64,000 bases of DNA. Origin: Labia minor (lineage: Eukaryota; Arthropoda; Insecta; Dermaptera; Spongiphoridae). Where the stretch lies: assembly GCA_963082975.1 (NCBI GenBank), contig OY720344.1:30105172-30169171 (forward strand). The letters are read 5' to 3'. A model generated the notes under the pieces. That model had not been told where the DNA came from, did not search any database, and saw only the letters and a list, made by a program, of their open reading frames with translations. Below, in pieces: positions 1 through 12,975 of this stretch. The translations under genes and the position numbers were made by a program. Position 1 is the stretch's first letter. Each line of letters starts with the position of its first letter.

Positions 1-1801
1 TTCGGCGCCCATTTTGGCTTCATTTTCAAGAGAAGTTATTTAGGAGGGAATTTGTTGAGATTTTGGGTTGAATAGGCACACAGTAAGTTCAAAATCACCC
101 ATCCATTCAACCAATTGAATTATAACAATATAGAAATTTAATATGTATTAATTAATATTAATTTAAATATGTATATAAATAATATATATATCATATATTA
201 TTAATTTATGCAGTTAAATACCCTCAATTCTTTTTATTTGTTTATTTCAGTATATAGGTTAAATTTAATGACAAGAACAACAACAATATTATATTAATAA
301 GTATATTATTAATATTATAGAATTGCTTTTATATTGATCAATTTCAATCATTATTCTTTAATAATAATTTTTGAGAGAGTTGTCTACACGATAATGTATT
401 AACTTTTAATTATGTTCATTTTCACTATGTAAAAATATTTCAACAGAATAGAATCTATGTAATTGATTTCATCATATTTGTTTGTGCAATATTTTAATTT
501 TTAATAAATAATTTGTTAGAGACAAAAAAACAACATTTCAAACACCTACAAGACAACTGTTATTATTATTATTATGTTAAAATTAGTTTTAATAAATATC
601 TCATCATCAATTAGAAAATAGAATAGATATATTATAAATCTAAATATAAAATGAATTGTAATTTAGAAAAATTCTTAATGAATTGGCAAAGTGTAGTTGT
701 TAAGTTGTCTTTTAATGTTCGTTAATCTTTTAAGTTCTTCCTAGAAAGTCTTTGGGAGAATGGTCGTAGACGTTGCTGTCTCCTCATTGCTGACAGCCTG
801 CAAATGATGCCTAATTTGTGTTTATTTAATAAGACACAACTCCTATTAAATGATCGACTATCGAGTTCCAAGTAGATCGATTGTATTCTTGTCATCGAGT
901 TCCAGTCGGCCATTAGAAACTAACTGGACCTCAACAAAAAAAAAAAAAATTACTTCGATTGCACTGTCAGGTTGATTGATTTAACTAACCGAAAATAAAG
1001 ATCATTCATTCTAGTGGATGAAAAAAAAAATCACTACTCATTCATTATGCTTGTATGTTTTCTAACAATTTTTATAAGTATTTATCAAAGTATTTAGATC
1101 GACTCATTTAAATTATTTTCTAGGATCTACGCCTGTCAAAATCAATGAATGTAAAATTGACATTTTGTAATTTATTAATTCAAGTAACTAATATTATTAT
1201 ATAGATATTTTTTTCATTTTAGAATTAGACAAGTGATCTTATTTTTCATACTCAACTAATAAACTAAAATAATATATCAATCAAGCTAATGTAAGAAACA
1301 ATTATTCAATTAAACAATTTGTATAAATATGTTTATATAAATTTCATAATACATATGAACTTAACATGAAATATAAATTAAATAGTATAAGTATTAAATA
1401 ACTAAATTCATTATCTTTTTTTTACTGTTTCAAAGATGTTACACAAATCAAAAACAATAATAATTTTATTTCAATTATTTAGTTATTTTTTAAATGAGTG
1501 AATAGTTTACAGATTATTTCATATAATGGATATAATATAATTCATACAATGTTTAAAGTTTTTCAAACTTTTTGTGTTTAAGAGTTCACCAAAATTTGGA
1601 ATTTCCCCCTTAAAATAATAATCGAAATCTTAATTTAATTATAACGAGTGTTATCCACTGAGATCAAATATAAGTTCTGATGTTGTTAATTTATTTATTC
1701 TTTTTAAATTATTTGAATTTACATGGACCATATGAATATAACTAAACAAATTTAACTTTATTTAAAAATTTATTCAATTAAATCCATAATTTACTCTGGA
1801 T

Positions 1802-1832
<31 letters not shown>

Positions 1833-2130
1833 TATTTTTGCTTATGAATATGATAAAATTGATTAATTTATTTTGTTAATAAATTAAATACATAATGAGC
1901 AATATGTTAATGATCAACTTAAATTTATCTAAAATTTACCCAAAAATTTATTTCTATTAAAAACAAACAATATAAAGAGTTATTTTTTAGAATGAAAATG
2001 AATGTATTGAGTTCGACTATTTTTTTTTTATATAGTTACAAGCTAACTTGTTTTTTTTATGAGTTGATATATTTTGAAAAATAAATCTATTTAAAAAAAA
2101 TCTCCATATGTTAATTTGATAACATTGATT
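1..2130. other. AT-rich sequence, no supported gene
   Basis: I see no exon with a recognisable product here. A 63-codon open frame on the minus strand (722-913) lies in a slightly GC-richer patch but matches nothing I know and has no clear splice partners. An (AT)n microsatellite lies near 1806-1832. Missing 5' exons of the semaphorin gene could lie here, but I could not find them. Confidence 0.5.
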
Positions 2131-2313
2131 AGGCGTCAAAACAACAGTCAGTAGGAACATTCGAGTAAATTTTCATTAACCGCCCAGAGTGAACTAGTTT
2201 CATTGATGAACAAGCAGCCTCCACATTCTTCTTATTACTCAACTTAGCTATAACCATTTTTGGTAGCCATTGAGAATCTTCACAGAACAAGAGCCCATCA
2301 CAGTTCAAATGAA
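2130..2313 (-). CDS. possible terminal exon of an unknown minus-strand gene
   Basis: Reading the minus strand from about 2313 down gives roughly 60 open codons ending in TAA near 2130. The segment is distinctly less AT-rich than its surroundings. A possible acceptor (TTAATTAAG) precedes it. The peptide has six cysteines and ends in VPTDCCFDA. I do not recognise the family. It could be a genuine last coding exon, a fragment of an old mobile-element gene, or chance. No companion exon was identified. Confidence 0.2.
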
Positions 2314-2628
2314 ACTTAATTAATCAAAAATGAAAAATCGCTTCAGAATAGGCTCATTTTTTACAGTGAAAGAAATGAGGACCCGAGGCCTTTATTAATT
2401 TATCATTGAGCATTTGCATATTTCTTAGGAAGAAAATATTAACATTCCAATAAAATAAATAAATAAAATTTTCTTAAAAAATTTCATAAATTACTTTATA
2501 AGACCAACAATCAAAACTAAAAATGAAAGCATTCGGTCAAAAATTGTAGAAGCAAATGAATTATAATAACAGAAATTCCTAAATACCTATATCTAATATG
2601 GATTCTTCATCATTAGTTTACATTTTTT

Positions 2629-3003
2629 ACTATCTCGTAAGAGATAGTATTGCGATCACGAAAATTTTCGATGTTGAGATTTTGATGTTTTTATACGTTT
2701 TGAAGGTTCCTGAATCATTTTCACTAAGGTTGAGAAAAATGTCTGTGTGTGTGTATGTGTGTGTGTATGTATGTAACCAAGATTACGGAAAAACGGTTTG
2801 AGCTAGAATGATGAAATTTGGTACATGAACATTATTCAAAATTCGTAGTTTTCTATCAACTTTTGAGAAATGTAGCTCAACCGGAAGAGGGTCATTACCT
2901 ACAACGTTTTGATTTTTTTTCCTCTAAAGTGACCGTAAAAATAAAGATATATGTTTGATAATTTTTCACATGATTAATAATTGTATAAAACTGGTATATA
3001 TAG
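2629..3003 (+). repeat. repeat family A, truncated copy 1
   Basis: Starts with ACTATCTCG followed by the family A body: a TG-rich microsatellite, then GATGAAATTTGGTACATG, then CCGGAAGAGGGTCATTACC. It matches copies at 15613-16190 (minus), 40228-40860 and 52858-53438. The right-hand part, including the GCGAGATAGT end, is missing. Confidence 0.85.
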
Positions 3004-3190
3004 GAAATAGATATATTCTGAATAATTATATTTTATTTTTTAAAAAATTATTATTTATATTATTAACACTATAAATTACTTATATAAATATAATTTTACT
3101 TTATAAATAAAAATATTTTAATTTTCAAACAGTATCATTCAAGAATATTAAAAAAAAAATTATGTCCCAAGGGCATTGATAATTCGAAAT

Positions 3191-3292
3191 AATTTTATAA
3201 CAATCCGAGAGCATGTTGCTTGGAAACCGCCCGACGCCAAAGGCGGAGGGCTGTTTCCTGTAAACATGCTTGAGGTAATTGTTATAAAATTA
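3191..3292. repeat. imperfect 102-bp palindrome (hairpin)
   Basis: Two arms of about 48 bases flank an AAA loop near 3239-3241. The outer arms AATTTTATAACAAT and ATTGTTATAAAATT pair perfectly. The GC-rich inner arms (GCCCGACGCC against GGCGGAGGGC) pair with several mismatches. It could be a small foldback element or give a hairpin RNA. The minus-strand open frame across it is probably incidental. Confidence 0.6.
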
Positions 3293-3299
3293 TAAGAGA

Positions 3300-5590
3300 G
3301 AGTATTTATAATATATAATATAATTTCATTAATAGAATCATTATTTTCGTCACCATATCGTGAAAATGACATTTTAAAATGCAAAGGATTACTATTTATT
3401 AAATGACAAAACAAGCAACAAGTAAGAGGCATCTTACCAAACGGAGGGATCTTTTCAGTGTAATTGTTGTCTTATTGACGGCTATTTTTGATCACGTGAC
3501 TTGGAATTGATGAATTCATTTCATCAAAAAATTTTCAAGATATTTACTAATAATTTGTAACAAACAAAAATTATTATTATGATGAATTTTAAATAAATTT
3601 TGTATAATGAAATTGAAATGTTCTATCTATGGTGGTCCTAATAGGAATTGAATTTTGTTGTTTTTTCATTTTTATCTTATTAATGTAAATTCCTTTCTTT
3701 GAATGATTTTAATTTTATTTATATCAAAGTAAATGAGTATATTATTAAAATAAGGAAGAATTTCAGGTGTTATATGAATAGAAATTGTCTTTTCCTTAAG
3801 ATAAAAATAATAGGTTTGTATCTTTAGACGAGCAAATAAATGGTCTATTTTCCATCTTTTATAATATAAAAAGCCACACCCAATTATTTCACCTACCTTA
3901 TAGGTATCTGTTTCAGAAATGAACAATTTGCAAGATAGATAGATAGATCTCTGTCCTTAATGAGATTTACTGGAATATATGAGAGATTCTTTTATCAGGT
4001 AATTCGGTTATTCCATGAGTTTGTTTCACAAGATCACACTCTTCGTTCTATGCATTTAAATAGCATCATAATTTAATTCTGAGCTGAGCATTAAATTATT
4101 CCAACTTGATGCTGAAAGCCACCCATTAATAAGTGGAATCGGGATACATTCGGCCCACAGGAAGCTTACGAGTTGAGCTTTTCATCTCCTTATTCTTTCA
4201 GAATTAAGATGAAGGCGTTTGTGCCCTGAGGTTCTTTCTCATCTTAACCATTTTGTACTCTAGCAAGAGAATATTTTATCGAAAAAAAAGTAAATTTTCT
4301 ATTCAATTTTTTTTTTACATTTTCTTTAATTCAATCAACAAAGATTAAAAAAATCTTTGAAAAAATTATTTATAATATAAGTTTAGAAATTTTCGAGTAT
4401 TAATATGTATATTATTATTGTGCTCTATTGTAATTATAGATATAATTCTATTCTTTCGAAATTACATATAAGCTTTTAAAGGAAATGTTTGAATTCTACT
4501 TTCCTGTCTTTTTTTAATTTTAATATCTTTAATACGCGTTAAAAATATCTAAATAATTTTCTAAATAATAATTAATTAAAAATATGTTGATTCACACTAT
4601 TAATTTAAGTACATAATTTCTTATATTAACATTTAAAGTTCATAATGTTATTAATTTTACAAATCTTCAGTTGATATTGATCTGATTGGATTCTCTATTA
4701 AATAAATAAAGAGCTTTTATTGGATTATGGTAGGAACCTTCATCAGAACTTTTTTTACATAAAAAAAAGTTTCCATAAATCTTGAAATTGGATTTATATC
4801 AGCTTAGTCACTAAATTAATGGATTTTCGATATTAAAGACCATCAGGAAAATAAGTTCATGTTCTTTTCAGGTTAAAAAAAATTGTTTAAGAGATTTTAT
4901 AATAAAATTTGATAAAAAGTGTTATATAATATTGACATATTTCAAGTAACATTAGAAATTTATATACTCTTTTATTATTAATCAAGTGAACAAAAGCAAA
5001 TATTTATATGTATATGTATATATTAAAAGTTTTTTATTCACAAATTTTCATGTATTATGATGTACTGTACATATATTTATGCACATTTTTCGAAAATATC
5101 TAAATAAAAGGCAATTTAACAACTATCGATATTCGTTCCTTTAATTTAATTGAATATATAATAGTGAATTTATCTTATCATATTAATGCTTCTCTCTTTA
5201 TTCATTCTTCTGATCTCAATGAAGAAATATTTTATTGTAACTATTTTTTTTAAATAAAATCTTACTTCCTATTAATAAAGTTAATTTAAAAGTATTTTTA
5301 TTAAGATTTAAAAAAATAATTTCAATATTTCAAATCTTAAGTAAATAAAATTTAGTCACTCTTTCATTCGCTTGAAAACCTTGGAGCCGGTATCTAAATA
5401 AGGAGAGTAAAAAAAAAGATAAACTTAGGTGATATACAAACAGACACAGACAATAACACAATGGGTATTTATATATAAATATATTTTACATAAATATATA
5501 TATATATATAACTTTAAAAAATTGAATAAATAATTCTTTAATATGATCTTGTTCAGTTTGATTTTCAAACTGAAAGAAAGATTATTAAAA
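3300..5590. other. AT-rich spacer, no supported gene
   Basis: No exon is recognisable. A less AT-rich patch at about 4080-4260 has only short open frames. A GATA tract sits at about 3935-3947, a type of tail that also follows LINE 3' ends elsewhere in this window. Confidence 0.5.
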
Positions 5591-5674
5591 AAGCATTTCT
5601 TTCTTTCCACGCCTCCTATATAAACTTTGCGATTACTAAATGTTCCTCTGTTTCGAGAGGCTAGATTGAGGTCG

Positions 5675-5983
5675 TCAGGTTGTAGGAAGGGGCGTATTCC
5701 CCTTTTCCGTCACCTTGCACGTCGCCCACCAGAAACAAGAGCCAGCATCCATCCATTCTGGTCGTCCTCTGAATTCATTTCCCAAAAGAATAAAAATCCC
5801 CCCGACTTTCTCTTCACTTGTTCTTCTCAAGTTCTTGGCCATAGGGTGTAACATCCAAAACAAAAACCTACAGTCAAGGTTGGCTAGCATTTGAATATTC
5901 ACAATGAACATAAGCATAACAACGCCTAACAACAGGGGCGGTATTAAACTGCTAGACCGCCCTGAGTCATCTTCATAATTCAC
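5675..5983 (-). CDS. uncertain open frame with a hydrophobic segment
   Basis: A 102-codon minus-strand frame in a GC-richer island (about 5590-5980). It begins MNYEDDSGRSSS, then has a stretch of about 20 hydrophobic residues (LIPPLLLGVVMLMFIVNIQM) like a signal anchor, and later a short Cys-loop-like string SCFWWATC. I do not recognise it. No splice partner or homologue is evident, and the same island is also partly open on the plus strand (5627-5851). It may be a first exon, an untranslated exon or chance. Confidence 0.15.
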   Translation of the reverse strand: MNYEDDSGRSSSLIPPLLLGVVMLMFIVNIQMLANLDCRFLFWMLHPMAKNLRRTSEEKVGGIFILLGNEFRGRPEWMDAGSCFWWATCKVTEKGNTPLPTT

Positions 5984-6646
5984 ATTTTACTCTCATCTCT
6001 TATTTTAATAAATTAAATTCAACTTAAAACTTTATTATAATTATTATATATAGTAAGTTCTTGTTCTCTAGTTTTGGGAATATAAACATTATTGATGTTG
6101 TAAAATTCTAATAGAAAAGTGATTTATTTCCACTAATTATAATATACAAGGATACGCGTTAATTTTAATAATTATTACATATTTCATTTGTTAAGTAAAT
6201 ATATAATTTGATAATAAAGCTGTATATATACTGTTTTTAGAATGTATTATTATAAAAATTAATAATATTTCATTTAATTCCTATATCAGCAAATGGTATT
6301 GATATTTTATCATCCAAAGATGTAAAATAATTATTAATTATTATTAATTAAATTTTGATTTAATTTTAGTCTATGAATAATTATTTTTTATTTGTATATG
6401 TTTTTAATTTAAAATAATAATTATATTTCATAAATAAATTTTATTAACATAAACGAAACACAAAAATAAAAAAAAAGTTTTCTTCAAAAAAACTTTTGAA
6501 ATATTAATTATTTTGGGTTTTTTTTTTGGTAAAATAAGTATATTTAAGAAAATGTTCTAATAATAAATTGTTAGAAATTTAATTGAATTTATATAGAGTG
6601 ATTTTTGGTGAAATATCTAATATGATATTTATTATTTATGTTACAG

Positions 6647-9600
6647 AGATGCGCTTCTTCGTTTGAGTGTTGATAGATTAAAGCCTCTTGAAAAGGCTTT
6701 ATGGCCCTCTTCGACTAATAAAACAACACTTTGTTTAACCAAGGGTCAGTCAGAACGAGACTGTCACAATTATATTAAAGTTCTTCTTACGAATGGAAAA
6801 CGAATCTTCACTTGCGGAACCAACGCTTTCTCGCCTCTTTGCTCTTGGAGAGATGTATGAGATTCACACAATTATAATTTTATTATTTTTTAAATAAAAA
6901 AGAAATTAACGTTTGTTTTCCTAAATTCAGGTTGAAAATGTGAATAATGTTGCTGAATGGGTGAATGGTGTAGCCAAATGCCCCTATAGTCCACGAGCAA
7001 ATAGTACTGCGCTCCTTTCACATAATGGCGGTCACTATTTTTCGGGCACTGCCACAGATTTTAGTGGATCTGATCCAGCGATTTTTAGAACTTTGGGTGG
7101 TTCTCCTCCAGGATCCTCTGGATCGTCTTTACCACCCCCACTCCGGACAAATCAATATAATAGCAAGTGGCTTAACGAACCTCAATTTGTGGGTTCTTAT
7201 GAAACAGATACATTTGTATATTTTCTATTTCGAGAAAGTGCAGTTGAATATATTAATTGCGGAAAGGTATTTTTGACTATTATTCTTTTGAAAGGGATAT
7301 ATCATTTTAAATTTGTTAAATTATTTTCAGATAATATATTCTCGTATTGCACGCGTGTGTAAAAATGACAGTGGCGGTGGGCAATTGATGCTCAAAGATA
7401 ATTGGACTACCTTTGTTAAGGCTCGTCTTAATTGCTCACTTCCTGGAGAATATCCATTTTATTTTGACGAAATTCAGGGCATGCATTACATTGCTGAAGA
7501 AGGTTTAGTTTATGCCACATTCACCACTCCATCGTAAGAATATAATTTTTAATTATTTTGGATATTTTTAATATAATTTATTGTAAAAATTCTCACCTTA
7601 AAATAATTTATTCTTTTAATTAGAAATTCGATTCCTGGTTCTGCAATCTGCGCATTTAATGCTACAGCCATTGCCACTGCATTTAATGGCCCATTTAAAC
7701 ATCAAGAAACTCCTGGATCTGCTTGGGAAAGACATAGTACACAACATCGAGCTCATTTTGAGTGTCAACAAACAGCAGCTGGTGGTCAATTACTTGATTC
7801 GAACAAATATCAACTCATGGATCTTGCTGTCCAACCACATACACCGAAACCATTATATTCTTCGAAACTAGAAACTTTCACACATATTACTATTGACGTT
7901 CTAGCAACAAAACTTCATTTGTAAGTTATACTATTTATATACATATATATTAGAATGTGTTGTTTACATTCAATTAAAGAAATTCTCATATTTAAAAAAT
8001 ATAATTTTTTCTTTAAATATATTTACAATTTTTTGTTTTATTCATACACAATTATTTCATTTGTTTAATTCATTTAAAGACACCTAAAAATAATACTATA
8101 GTACTAGTAGTATTAATATAATATTTTTTTATTAGGAAAGTTCATGTGATGTATGTAGCAACTATAGAAGGATATATTAAAAAGATTTCAATCTTACCAC
8201 GGACTCAAGAAACGTGCGTTGTAGAAGTTTGGAAAGCATCACCACCTAACAATGCCGATCCTCATATTTTAGCTCTACGTTATCTTAAAGAAACCGATTC
8301 GGTAATACTTTTATCTCTTTTAAAAATAAATTTAATCTCAAACTTAAAGTATTTTTGTAATTAAGATATTATATGTATATTATACCGATAGAAAATATTT
8401 TAGAAACTACTTAAAATAATTGTTTATTGTAATATTTTAGGTTTACGTTGGATTTGAACATAGTTTAATGCGAGTACCTGCTCAACGATGCTCTCGATTT
8501 AAATCACTTCAGACTTGTTTGAATGCTATGGATCCTTATTGTGGCTGGAATGAACACAAAGAACAATGTACTCCAGCTCCTAATAGAGATCCTTTGGCAG
8601 GTTATTGGGCACAAGGAGTGACGCAATGCCCAGTGCTTACAGCTCCTGGTAAAAATGATCTCTTGATTTGTATATACTATATATTTTATATAATTATTAA
8701 TTAATTATATTATTTCATCATAGTGGATGGTGGCTGGTCTACTTGGTCTGCATGGTTTACCTGTGCAAGTCATTCTTCAAGTAATTCTCCAGATTCTCAA
8801 GATAGTGCTCCGTTAGATTCAAGTACATCCAGTGTAATTGGAGTTTCTTCTTCAACTCCTAGTTCCAATGGGGATCAATGTCTTTGTCGTACCCGACAAT
8901 GCAACAATCCTGAACCGTCAAACGGTGGTTCATCATGTCGAGGGACTAGTGTGTCTGTCACCAATTGCACAGTTCACGGTCAATGGACAGCTTGGTCTGC
9001 GTGGTCTGCTTGTAGTGAAACCTGTGGAATAGCTGTTAAAACACGAACAAGAACTTGTGGAAATCCTGCGCCTGCTCACGGCGGACGAGTCTGTGTTGGA
9101 CAGGATCGTACAGAAATCTATTGTGCATCTAATCCACCATGTCCAGGTATTTAAATAATAATATTTATTATTTAATACAATTTCATTAAAATTAAATTTT
9201 ATATAATCAAAATAAAAAAAATAAATAACTAAAAATTATTTTTATAGAAACGACTAATATACCAAGAGATGGTCAGTGGGGTGCATGGAGTACATGGGAT
9301 GAATGTAGTGTTTCTTGTGGTGGAGGTTTCCGAACTCGACGTCGAAGATGTGATTCGCCTCCACCAAGAGACGGAGGACAAGATTGTACAGGATGTCACC
9401 TGGAATATTCGTCATGTAATCAACATCCATGTCCTGAACAAAAACGCTTCACGGCCTGGACGCCGTGGTTAGCAGTTCAAAATTATTCAAGTCATAATGG
9501 ATGGACAGAAAGACGATATCGATTTACTTGTCGAGCACCTGTTTCTGAACAAGGACAAATTAAAGCATCGTTAGCTAAGGAAGAAGAGAGACAATGTCAA

Positions 9601-12600
9601 GCTAACGGACAATGTCATCGTTCAGGTATATTTAATAATTCATGTTATATTAAAAAATAAAAAAAATAAATATAATTTTTATTGTGTAAACATACTCATT
9701 AAATTGAGAAGAATTATTAAATATTAAATAATAAAAGTATATAGATGTCGATAGTTTAAAAAATATTTCAAATTAAAATTCAAATTTGAAATTATTCCCG
9801 CCTCTAATTTACCTTCTCCTGGATAGAAAGTCCCTCTTAAGTGAGAATATTTACTTAGGAAATCGTAGCGTATTTGTAAGAGCGACATCTTCTGATATAT
9901 AAGTACCAAGTTCAAATCTCACCTACAGGCTGGAAATTTTATTATATGCTTTCTTTCTCTTATAAGAAAGTGTAACGTTTCAGAGCCAATAATAAAAAGT
10001 CTTACTCATAGTACCCTTATTGAGATTTATTCAATTAGGACCTCCAATGTAAGAGACAATTCAAAATAATACATTTTTGCTTTAATTTAAATAAAATCAA
10101 AATAATTTGATTTGATAATTTGATTTTTTAAAATTTCTCCTTAAAAAATTAATTTTTAATAATTAAAAAAGTTTCAATTATTTTATTTAATTTATTAATT
10201 AATTTTAATAGATCGAAGTGATAATGATGATGTCTGGTCCGAATGGTCTCCGTGGTCTCCTTGTTCTGTTGAATGTGGGGGAGGTCAACAATCTCGTGTA
10301 CGTCAGTGTGAAGGAAGAACTGAACAATGTGTGGGCTCTTCGCATATGACTCGTTCATGTAACACACATCGATGTAAAGGTAATTATGTCTAATTCATTT
10401 GCAATTTTCATTTAAAAAAATGATATTAATATATAGTATAAGCTTTGAAGCAATTGTGAACCTTCCTCAAAATGTGATTATTTGTAATAATTAACTATAT
10501 CTTTATGACAAGGAAAACTAATCGATGAAAAACCACGAATAGAATAAAATTGATTGTAAAATATATTTACAAAAAGAAATAAGAATAAATGAATTAGAAT
10601 GGAGAATGAATAATCATTTGTAAGATAAGGAAGCATTGTTTATTGAATTCAACAAAATTTTTGAGTAAAATTTAATTTATACTTCAAATAGGTTTTATTC
10701 AAAATGTTATAAGTTTGATAATACATAAAATACAATTTATATAAGTAAATTTATACGATGATAATTAAAATTTGATAGCTCAGGATAGGGAAGCAAAGAA
10801 TATTCACAAGTTCAGTACCTCCAAAGAGATAGAATAATTTTCTATGGAATGTTATTAAAATATAAGGAATTATAGTCAGATTTAAAATATTTTCAAATTC
10901 CATGAGTAAAGTTTATTTGTCAAATTTTATATAACATTCATTGATTATTTTGATTTTTAGAAATTAAATTATATATTTTCTTTTTTACATTCATAGTAAG
11001 TAATAAAACATGTTTATTTTCAATTCAAACTGAATTAAAATACAAAATCGTTAGGGTGCAAAGTGTTAATATTTAGACATTAATTATAAGCTTTTACCTT
11101 ATGAATTTATTAAAATTTGCACACCAAATAGATCAAGGTTTTATGAGATTATATTATTTATGTTATTTTTATTAAAATTTTAATAAAAGTATACAACTTA
11201 AATTGTAGTTTATCTATCTTAATAATAAAAATATTAGATATGAGAAAATTAATAAGTTACAACTAGAAATGGAAATGCTCCCTGACCTTATTAACACCGG
11301 TCCGTGTTGCTTGAATCAGCTTAATGCCCGTTCTACTGGGAGATAATAATTTAATTGATTTTTGAGATAATCGTATTACATATTGTATTTACTTAAACAA
11401 TATAATTACTTAAATAATTATGTTATGATAAAAAAATATCATAAAATTTGGATCCGAGTTTTTCATCAATTATAAAATTGATTTTCTTTAGAATAAAATA
11501 TTTATTATTTAAGAATTATAAATAAACAATACTTATAATTTAATATTATGATTTCTAGCTGAATGGGGATGTTGGAGTGAATGGTCGGGCTGTTCTGCAA
11601 GCTGTGATCATGGAATTCGTCAACGAACAAGACATTGTCTGAATTTATCAAATAGAGAAAGAATTAGTGGTGGGTGTGAAGGACAGGCTGTTCAAAAGGA
11701 GCCTTGTGAAGGACCCGCTTGTCATTGTAAGAATCATTTTATTTAATAAATTTAATTATTATGATAATATTAAAATTGATCTATAATAAATTGATCTATT
11801 ATAATTTATAGCTCTCCATGGTTGGGAACCATGGACTGAATGGAGCGAATGTGACCATAATGAAGAACAACATAGAAGAAGACATTGTGTAACTTCAAAT
11901 CCCGGTCCTGATCTTTGTAGGGGTGATGATCAACAAACACGAATGTGCACTCCCGATCTTGTTAATGGTATAGATTTTATATTCTTCTATTATAGAAAAT
12001 TGTTTTTTAGTCATTACTAGATTTTCTAAAAGGATAAGCTTTTGTTTAAAATCTTCAGGTTAAAGGAAACCTATATTTGAGTAGTAAAAATTTACTAATA
12101 AATGTTATAAACACTTTAATTTATGGGTAAAGTTGAAACAAAATTAAATAAGTTGACCTGTGGCCAGGTCCGAACCGACCGACGGTTTGAAGTAAATTAA
12201 TTTCCAGCTACAGAAACAATTTAAAATAATTTTTATATATCTACTAATGTAATAAAAAACAGATATGGATATAACATAAATATTTTTAATTTTATTTTAT
12301 TTATAATATATATGTAAGACCTTAAGACCAGGCTGTGACTTCATGAATGGCAGGATGACGTCATATAATTTTAAATTAAGAAAAAAGTTGGGTATACACA
12401 AGAGAATTATAGAAAGGCTAATGCAATCTAGGGCATAATTGAAAAAACTTTTCGATATGATATGATTAAAACTACTAAAAGAAATATTCTTTCTAGATCT
12501 AGCAGCTCTTCGAGAACATCGACCTCAAATGGCTGGAAGTATTACCGTAGCTGTGGTATTAAGTTGTTGTTTGGCAGCATTTTGCATTGGACTTCTTCTT

Positions 12601-12975
12601 GCTGGATTTATTTCTTATTGGTATACGCACCGGCGAAGGCCTCGAGTCCCTGGAAGTCCCCATTATATTTCAAGCAAACAAAATCCTTATGTCACAGTTC
12701 CACTTAAAGATACTGCACCACCTTTAAAGAGAGCCTCTTCATCAACATCTTCAAATGGAGGTGGTTCATGCACATCTGGAAATGGAACTACTGGACGTAA
12801 TGGAAAACTTCATCATCACCATCACCACCATCACCATGGTAATGGTGATTTAAATACAACTCCAAAGTTATTTTCAAAATCATCGGACTACGAAACAGCT
12901 ACCATTAAAAGGAATAGTCATAGTCTAGCAAATGGACATATTCGTAACGATTTAGAACAAGATAAATTTTATTAA
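6647..12975 (+). CDS. SEMA5: class 5 semaphorin, transmembrane, 5'-partial
   Basis: A cell-surface guidance protein with sema and thrombospondin type 1 (TSR) domains. Twelve exons join in phase: 6647-6854, 6931-7266, 7331-7533, 7624-7920, 8136-8301, 8441-8648, 8724-9146, 9248-9625, 10212-10379, 11559-11726, 11812-11967, 12497-12975 (1062 visible residues). Residues 1-403 are the sema domain (TNAFSPLC, VYATFTTPS). Exon 6 carries the PSI motif (MDPYCGWNE). Then follow seven TSR units, including WTAWSAWSACSETCG and WSEWSPWSPCSVECGGG. The first and fourth are degenerate. A membrane segment (about 919-943) is followed by a short tail with nine consecutive histidines. Seven TSRs after sema-PSI define class 5. 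The signal peptide and first part of the sema domain are upstream and were not found. Introns are mostly under 300 bp; the larger ones carry repeats. Confidence 0.93.
12149..12392 (-). repeat. repeat family B, internally deleted copy 1
   Basis: Begins TAAGTTGACCTGTGGCCAGG and continues through the CCGACCGACGG end, matching full family B copies at 38256-38895 and 44810-45457. It stops after the GACGTCATATAATTTTA block and lacks the other terminus. It sits in the last intron of the semaphorin gene and resembles the deletion copy at 49111-49419. Confidence 0.85.
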
